From Bacteroidales bacterium (GTDB lineage: Bacteria; Bacteroidota; Bacteroidia; Bacteroidales; F082): a DNA stretch of 10,626 nt. Shown in pieces: positions 8,801-10,626 of this stretch. The notes under the pieces are model-generated. The model saw only the letters and a program-made list of their open reading frames with translations, was not told the origin of the DNA and did no database searches. Numbering within the stretch: the first letter of the stretch is position 1; each line of letters opens with the position of its first letter. The stretch covers positions 1 through 10,626 of the forward strand of contig JAOZNY010000096.1 of the NCBI GenBank assembly GCA_029933565.1, written 5' to 3'. Made by a program: the position numbers and the translations under genes.

Positions 8801-9014
8801 AACAGAAGTAGAATTAATTCTTGAGAAACAAAAAAAAGTATTACTTTTATCCTATAAAGACAATGGGAAAGGCATAACAAAAGCACAAGTAAATAATGAG
8901 GCTTCCTTTGGAATTATTAGTCTCAAACAAAGGGTTAAACGATGGAATGGTGATTTTACTATTTCGGGGAAACCAAATAAAGGTACAATGATAAATATTT
9001 CATTACCATTATAA
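5811..9014 (+). CDS. Membrane sensor histidine kinase: Tll0287-like (DUF3365) c-haem sensor, four PAS domains, HisKA_3 and HATPase_c
   Basis: From the ATG at 5811 the protein is 1067 residues. The order is: membrane helix at 19-41; an extracytoplasmic domain (about 42-221) with the DUF3365 signatures GGFYVPIDERT, HIPERDIV, KLTLMNP and LRQMRPL, and the c-type haem motif C184-L-K-C187-H188; membrane helix at about 222-242; coiled coil; PAS domains at about 296-415, 423-540, 596-715 and 726-845, with a coiled coil between the second and third; a HisKA_3 dimerisation domain with phospho-acceptor H879 in KIHDGLGQLL; and a HATPase_c domain with N box E986...N990...H994, G1 box DNGKGI (1017-1022) and a FGIISLKQRV lid. 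The HisKA_3 class pairs with NarL-type regulators, and one is encoded 11 bases downstream. The haem implies a redox, gas or ligand signal and dependence on cytochrome c maturation (inference). A TTG 15 bases upstream is in frame, but GGAAG lies 8 bases before this ATG, which favours it. Confidence 0.92.
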   Translation: MIMGEKDKTISQQTELTNYLWLTLAIWTLVLAGFLFLGFIASERNVKNLATIEATTLLDKDEAFRLWSTSHGGFYVPIDERTSPSPFLDHIPERDIVTDSGKKLTLMNPEYAIRQMNEDFTEFYGITGHLTSLNALRPENAPDKWEEQALEAFEDGATEMIEFIDFEGQPTLRQMRPLITKQGCLKCHAHQGYKVGDIRGGVSVTVPLTKYLSAKQHSQNTYIFSFAVLWLLGSLTISLGSRNISKNARKREFAQKKLSELYSQLDVKVKERTNDLNETNKDLQKQIIARSEAEESNKQLALILDGSLNEIYTFNAKNLKFRQINNAAQRNLGYTMSELLNMTPLDIKPNFTNELFEELVSPLRTGEKDKIVFETIHQRKNHSYYNVEVHLQLLNFDTEEVFAAIIMDITERKKADELLKSSKYYVERLTNSITDIIVSVKMPQRIIEWTNKSIELIGYVPSECLNKTTEFLFTDKKSYEEFGLKLKEVIDAGKDVLYTEHLLKRKNGETFMAEVIVSLIRENNEVVNSTSIIRNIEERKLAEEIIRVKTLELEKQVKISENQRLATMSILGDLTETTEVLKKEIKERLKMEKALRESEEHFRLIFRTSPDAITVTRIKDGLMMDVNKGFVNITGFSEKEVIGNTLIDLGIWTDPKDREKFQEVIKEKGYATNLEVKFRLKNNNIIPALVSARPIKLNGVPCLISVGKSIEGIKKAELELIKAKNRSEFYLNISAEIIVSLDTEGNIVILNEGGHKILGYENKSLIGKNWFEIALPKSVLKEVKGVFSKLMKGEVENIENYENEIITKSGDIKTIMWHNTLLKDDLGNITGLISSGKDVTIERATGLALQKSEEQLRGLTNYMNLKYENEKGDFSRKIHDGLGQLLTGLKMDMLWIERKYAPENELINNKFNSIISNLNEGIKEVQDLAINLRPKMLDDLGLLDTITLEAQLFERTNGIACNIQFIPTDFELNYHMSSTLYRIIKEMFSNTYNHAKATEVELILEKQKKVLLLSYKDNGKGITKAQVNNEASFGIISLKQRVKRWNGDFTISGKPNKGTMINISLPL

Positions 9015-9025
9015 ATATTTAAACT

Positions 9026-9655
9026 ATGAATTTACTTATTGCCGATGACCATCCAATTGTTAGAAATGGTATAAAAGATATTATTAATGAGTTGTATCCA
9101 TCTGCAATTATTGATGAAGCCAGAGATACTCAAGAAGTAATTAAAAAAGTAATTCTAAATAATTATGATTTGATAATTCTTGATATTTCCATGCCTGGTG
9201 GTGGTGGTTTAAATGCCCTGGATCAAATTTTAAAATCAAATCCTAACAATAAAGTTTTAATGTTGAGTATGTATAGCGATGAACAATACATCAACAGATC
9301 GCTGAAACTTGGCGCGGCAGGATATTTGACAAAATCAGTTGCTGCCGAAGAATTAGGTATGGCAATTAGAAAAATAATGAACGGCGAAAAATATTTATGT
9401 AGCGAAGTTGTAAGTAAAATGACATCCTATATTTATTCGGGCAACGAAAAACTAAAACATGAATTGCTTTCTGAAAGAGAGTTTCAGGTTTTTATTGGTA
9501 TCGTAAATGGTGAAAAAACATCAGAGATTGGCGACAAACTTAATATTAGTCCTAAAACAGTTAGCACCTATCGCGAGAGAGTAATGTTTAAACTTGAAAT
9601 GAAAAAGAACTCAGAACTAGTTCAATACGCCATTAGAAACAAACTTATTAGTTGA
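9026..9655 (+). CDS. NarL/FixJ-family response regulator
   Basis: This 209-residue protein has a receiver domain (1-120) and a LuxR-type helix-turn-helix (about 145-209), the normal length for the family. The acidic pocket is D7/D8, the phosphorylation site is D53 in LIILDISMPG, the switch residue is S81, and the conserved lysine is K103 in GYLTKS. All are present, so it should be phosphorylatable. The DNA-binding part reads LSEREFQVF...KTSEIGDKLNISPKTVSTYRERV, with the recognition helix near PKTVSTYRERV. It starts 11 bases after the kinase stop, so the two are almost certainly cotranscribed and cognate. It is expected to be a dimeric DNA-binding transcription regulator once phosphorylated. 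Only a weak hairpin (9640-9654, 5 bp with one bulge) followed by T7 lies at its 3' end, so read-through into the downstream region is possible. Targets are unknown; the dyad-bearing promoters immediately downstream are candidates. Confidence 0.95.
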   Translation: MNLLIADDHPIVRNGIKDIINELYPSAIIDEARDTQEVIKKVILNNYDLIILDISMPGGGGLNALDQILKSNPNNKVLMLSMYSDEQYINRSLKLGAAGYLTKSVAAEELGMAIRKIMNGEKYLCSEVVSKMTSYIYSGNEKLKHELLSEREFQVFIGIVNGEKTSEIGDKLNISPKTVSTYRERVMFKLEMKKNSELVQYAIRNKLIS

Positions 9656-9678
9656 TTTTTTTATTCCAAAATTTAAAA

Positions 9679-9749
9679 TGTAGGTAAAACACTTACATTG
9701 TTTTCAGCATTCATCCTATTGACCGATAAGGTATAAACAAATACATTTG
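9679..9749 (+). promoter_or_regulatory. Promoter module copy 1 (dyad + TTCAG + TTGAC + TAnnTTTG)
   Basis: Elements in order: TGTAGGT (9679-9685) and ACTTACA (9691-9697), an inverted pair with one mismatch when AATGTAGGT is compared with ACTTACATT; TTCAG (9703-9707); TTGACC (9719-9724); and TACATTTG (9742-9749), a perfect TAnnTTTG. All fall at the same spacing as in the other two copies. A start near 9755 is predicted. It begins 23 bases after the response-regulator stop. Confidence 0.75.
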
Positions 9750-9754
9750 TACCA

Positions 9755-9878
9755 TAAAAAAAAAGATATGGGTGGACTAGAATAAACAAAATAGTATGTG
9801 ATTTTTGATGGAAGTTTTTAAGCAGGAAACAACCAAAACATTAAAGGTATTAATTGGGAAAATTGATACCTTTTTTTT
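9755..9878 (+). ncRNA. Candidate small RNA 1
   Basis: A promoter module ending at 9749 and a strong terminator at 9843-9878 bracket about 120 bases with no convincing protein gene. Near the 5' end is GGGTG...TAGAATA (9770-9784), similar to boxes at the equivalent place in units 2 and 3. The only ORF starting within the leader encodes five residues (ATG at 9769). Both ends are predicted, and no known Rfam family is recognised. Confidence 0.5.
9843..9878 (+). terminator. Intrinsic terminator of small RNA unit 1
   Basis: A 13-bp stem (9843-9855 with 9861-9873, one T-G wobble) has a 5-base loop and runs into a T tract at 9871-9878. The core GGTAT/ATACC is perfect. It lies between promoter modules 1 and 2 and closes the first unit. 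Confidence 0.85.
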
Positions 9879-9914
9879 GTTTATCAATTTTTTAAAAAAC
9901 CGACTGACAGCCAT

Positions 9915-9985
9915 TGTGGTCAGAATACTTACACTAATTTCAGCAATTACCTTATTGACAGCCATGCACAATTAGAGTACTTTTG
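9915..9985 (+). promoter_or_regulatory. Promoter module copy 2
   Basis: TGTGGT (9915-9920), ACTTACA (9927-9933), TTCAG (9939-9943), TTGACA (9955-9960) and TACTTTTG (9978-9985) sit at the same spacing as in copies 1 and 3. By hand count, 52 of 71 positions match copy 3 with no gaps. TTGACA plus TAnnTTTG is a strong Bacteroidota-type promoter, with a start predicted near 9991. Confidence 0.78.
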
Positions 9986-10033
9986 TTCTATAAATAATAA
10001 TTCATAAGATAATTATTTGGGTGATGATAGATT

Positions 10034-10072
10034 ATGAAAACAAGCAAAAAGCAAGCAGTAGGTAAAGAGTAG
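10034..10072 (+). CDS. Possible 12-residue micro-ORF inside small RNA unit 2
   Basis: ATG at 10034 reads MKTSKKQAVGKE and stops at TAG (10070-10072). The peptide is strongly basic and lysine-rich. The preceding 13 bases and the ATGAAA are conserved at the end of the window in unit 3, so a paired micro-ORF may begin there too. No good ribosome binding site is evident (GGGTG lies 11 bases upstream). The shared bases may equally be an RNA element, so confidence is low. Confidence 0.2.
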   Translation: MKTSKKQAVGKE

Positions 10073-10101
10073 TTATTAAGTGAAAAACAAGCAGCATGAG
10101 C

Positions 10102-10133
10102 AGAGCGCTAATTTTTATTAGCGCTCTTTTTTT
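10102..10133 (+). terminator. Intrinsic terminator of small RNA unit 2
   Basis: A perfect 11-bp stem (AGAGCGCTAAT with ATTAGCGCTCT, 10102-10112 and 10117-10127) has a TTTT loop and runs into T residues through 10133. It is one of the strongest terminators in the window and has no recognised protein gene ahead of it. Confidence 0.92.
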
Positions 10134-10141
10134 ATTACACT

Positions 10142-10172
10142 TTCTCGTCCTCGTTTTTAACGAAGATGAGAA
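10142..10172. repeat. 14-bp near-perfect hairpin after the second terminator
   Basis: TTCTCGTCCTCGTT (10142-10155) and AACGAAGATGAGAA (10159-10172) are inverted copies with one wobble and one mismatch around a TTT loop. No T tract follows on either strand, so it is not a simple terminator. It may be part of the adjacent interspersed repeat, whose family often carries CTCGTCCTCGTT-like arms (from memory). Confidence 0.5.
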
Positions 10173-10189
10173 CACATAACAAAGTTTTG

Positions 10190-10382
10190 TTGTAATTTCA
10201 ACAGCAAGAAGAAATCTCTTAAGAATCAGGTTGTCTTCTCGACTAAGTAAAGTATTGCGGTAGCAAAACCTTACGCATGGAGAGATCTCCTAAGTATGTG
10301 GTTCTTTCTTTTTGAGATTTCTCACCGCTATTGCTTTTTGATTAAAACTAAAACGATTTAGGTTGTGGGTTCGAAATGACAA
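10190..10382. repeat. Degenerate interspersed palindromic repeat (GAAATCTC / TCGAAATGACAA type)
   Basis: The outer ends TTGTAATTTCAA (10190-10201) and TTCGAAATGACAA (10370-10382) are imperfect inverted copies. Inside them, AGAAATCTCT (10210-10219) is inverted relative to GAGATTTCTC (10314-10323). A direct repeat is also present: GAAATCTCTTAAG (10211-10223) and GAGATCTCCTAAG (10282-10294) match at 11 of 13 positions. I recognise this combination as a decayed form of the short non-coding repeats scattered through many Bacteroidota genomes. It encodes nothing visible and separates small-RNA units 2 and 3. Confidence 0.5.
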
Positions 10383-10498
10383 TTATATTTTCTGTTGTAT
10401 TTCATGCGATTAAGGAAATTCAACTTCAATAATCTTAGATCGAATTGAGATTATTACACCCTCATTAACAATAAGTTCAGTAATATGTTAGTATGTCA

Positions 10499-10569
10499 TG
10501 TGGTAGATTTACTTACATACAATTCAGTTATTATCTTATTGACAAGCATGTGTAATTGGAGTATTTTTG
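10499..10569 (+). promoter_or_regulatory. Promoter module copy 3
   Basis: TGTGGT (10499-10504), ACTTACA (10511-10517), TTCAG (10523-10527), TTGACA (10539-10544) and TATTTTTG (10562-10569) repeat the spacing of copies 1 and 2 exactly. The predicted start is near 10575. The transcript continues past the window. Confidence 0.77.
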
Positions 10570-10574
10570 TTTCA

Positions 10575-10626
10575 TAAAATAAGTTTTCAAAATAGGTGAT
10601 TAGTTGAGTAATGATAGATTATGAAA
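10575..10626 (+). ncRNA. 5' end of a third, truncated unit of the small-RNA family
   Basis: The bases after promoter copy 3 end in GTAATGATAGATTATGAAA (10608-10626), which differs at one position from 10021-10039 in unit 2. The rest, including any terminator or reading frame after ATGAAA, lies outside the window, so this could instead be the leader of a protein gene. Confidence 0.35.

Larger units (their letters stand above)
9991..10133 (+). ncRNA. Candidate small RNA 2
   Basis: Promoter module 2 and the terminator at 10102-10133 define a transcript of about 143 nt. It contains GTGATGATAGATTATGAAA (10021-10039), nearly identical to 10608-10626 in unit 3, and an internal run of AAGCA-type repeats (10043-10056, 10089-10094). 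A 12-codon ORF begins at 10034, so a microprotein mRNA is an alternative. Both ends are predictions. Confidence 0.5.

Noticed and set aside
9640..9662. Terminator at the end of the response-regulator gene.
   Set aside because: The hairpin is only 5 bp with a bulged A and overlaps the stop codon. T7 follows, but stability looks too low to list it as a separate terminator.
9808..9975. A 55-codon + strand ORF (ATG at 9808), hydrophobic in its second half, and similar open frames across the aligned parts of promoter copies 1 and 3.
   Set aside because: It runs straight through the 9843-9878 terminator and promoter copy 2. Differences between the copies are not concentrated at third codon positions, and the conserved columns match promoter elements.
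9679..10569. The three related blocks as a CRISPR array or attC-type recombination sites.
   Set aside because: Only three long, diverged copies at uneven distances (236 and 584 bases), with promoter elements and terminators between them, and no cas or integrase gene in the window.

Overview
The window looks like a chromosomal segment from a Bacteroidota bacterium. The DNA is AT-rich, promoter-like sites carry the Bacteroidota -7 element TAnnTTTG rather than TATAAT, Shine-Dalgarno sequences are mostly weak, and the proteins belong to families common in environmental Bacteroidota: Ig/PKD-like surface proteins, long PAS arrays, and NarL-type two-component systems. I cannot place it more precisely.

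Layout. (1) 3-941: the 3' end of a large exported surface protein, ending in an IPTL/PEP-CTERM-like membrane tail and followed by a clear terminator. (2) 942-1392: a non-coding gap holding that terminator, a second 'orphan' terminator at 1131-1162, a possible degenerate promoter module, the putative operon promoter (1249-1276) and a perfect 11-bp inverted repeat in the predicted leader. (3) 1393-9655: a three-gene signalling operon, all on + and tightly spaced. It encodes a 1450-aa soluble protein made almost wholly of PAS domains with no catalytic domain, a membrane sensor histidine kinase whose periplasmic Tll0287-like (DUF3365) domain carries a c-type haem motif CLKCH, and a NarL/FixJ-type response regulator. 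(4) 9656-10626: 971 bases with no convincing protein gene, but with a lot of structure.

The downstream region is the most unusual part. Three copies of a 71-bp promoter module (9679-9749, 9915-9985, 10499-10569) align without a single gap. Each has TGT-N13-ACA with partial dyad symmetry, then TTCAG, TTGAC and TAnnTTTG at identical spacing. The first two are each followed, after about 90-110 bases, by a strong intrinsic terminator, which predicts two small RNAs of about 120-145 nt. The third runs off the window. All three leaders share a further GGTG/TAGAnTA-like box. A degenerate copy of a Bacteroidota-style interspersed palindromic repeat lies between units 2 and 3.

How it may work together (inference): the haem-c sensor kinase reads a redox or gas/ligand signal outside the membrane, the PAS-array protein adds cytoplasmic inputs or acts as a scaffold, and the NarL-type regulator controls target promoters. 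The neighbouring small-RNA promoters, with their conserved upstream dyad, are attractive candidate targets, but nothing in the sequence proves that link.
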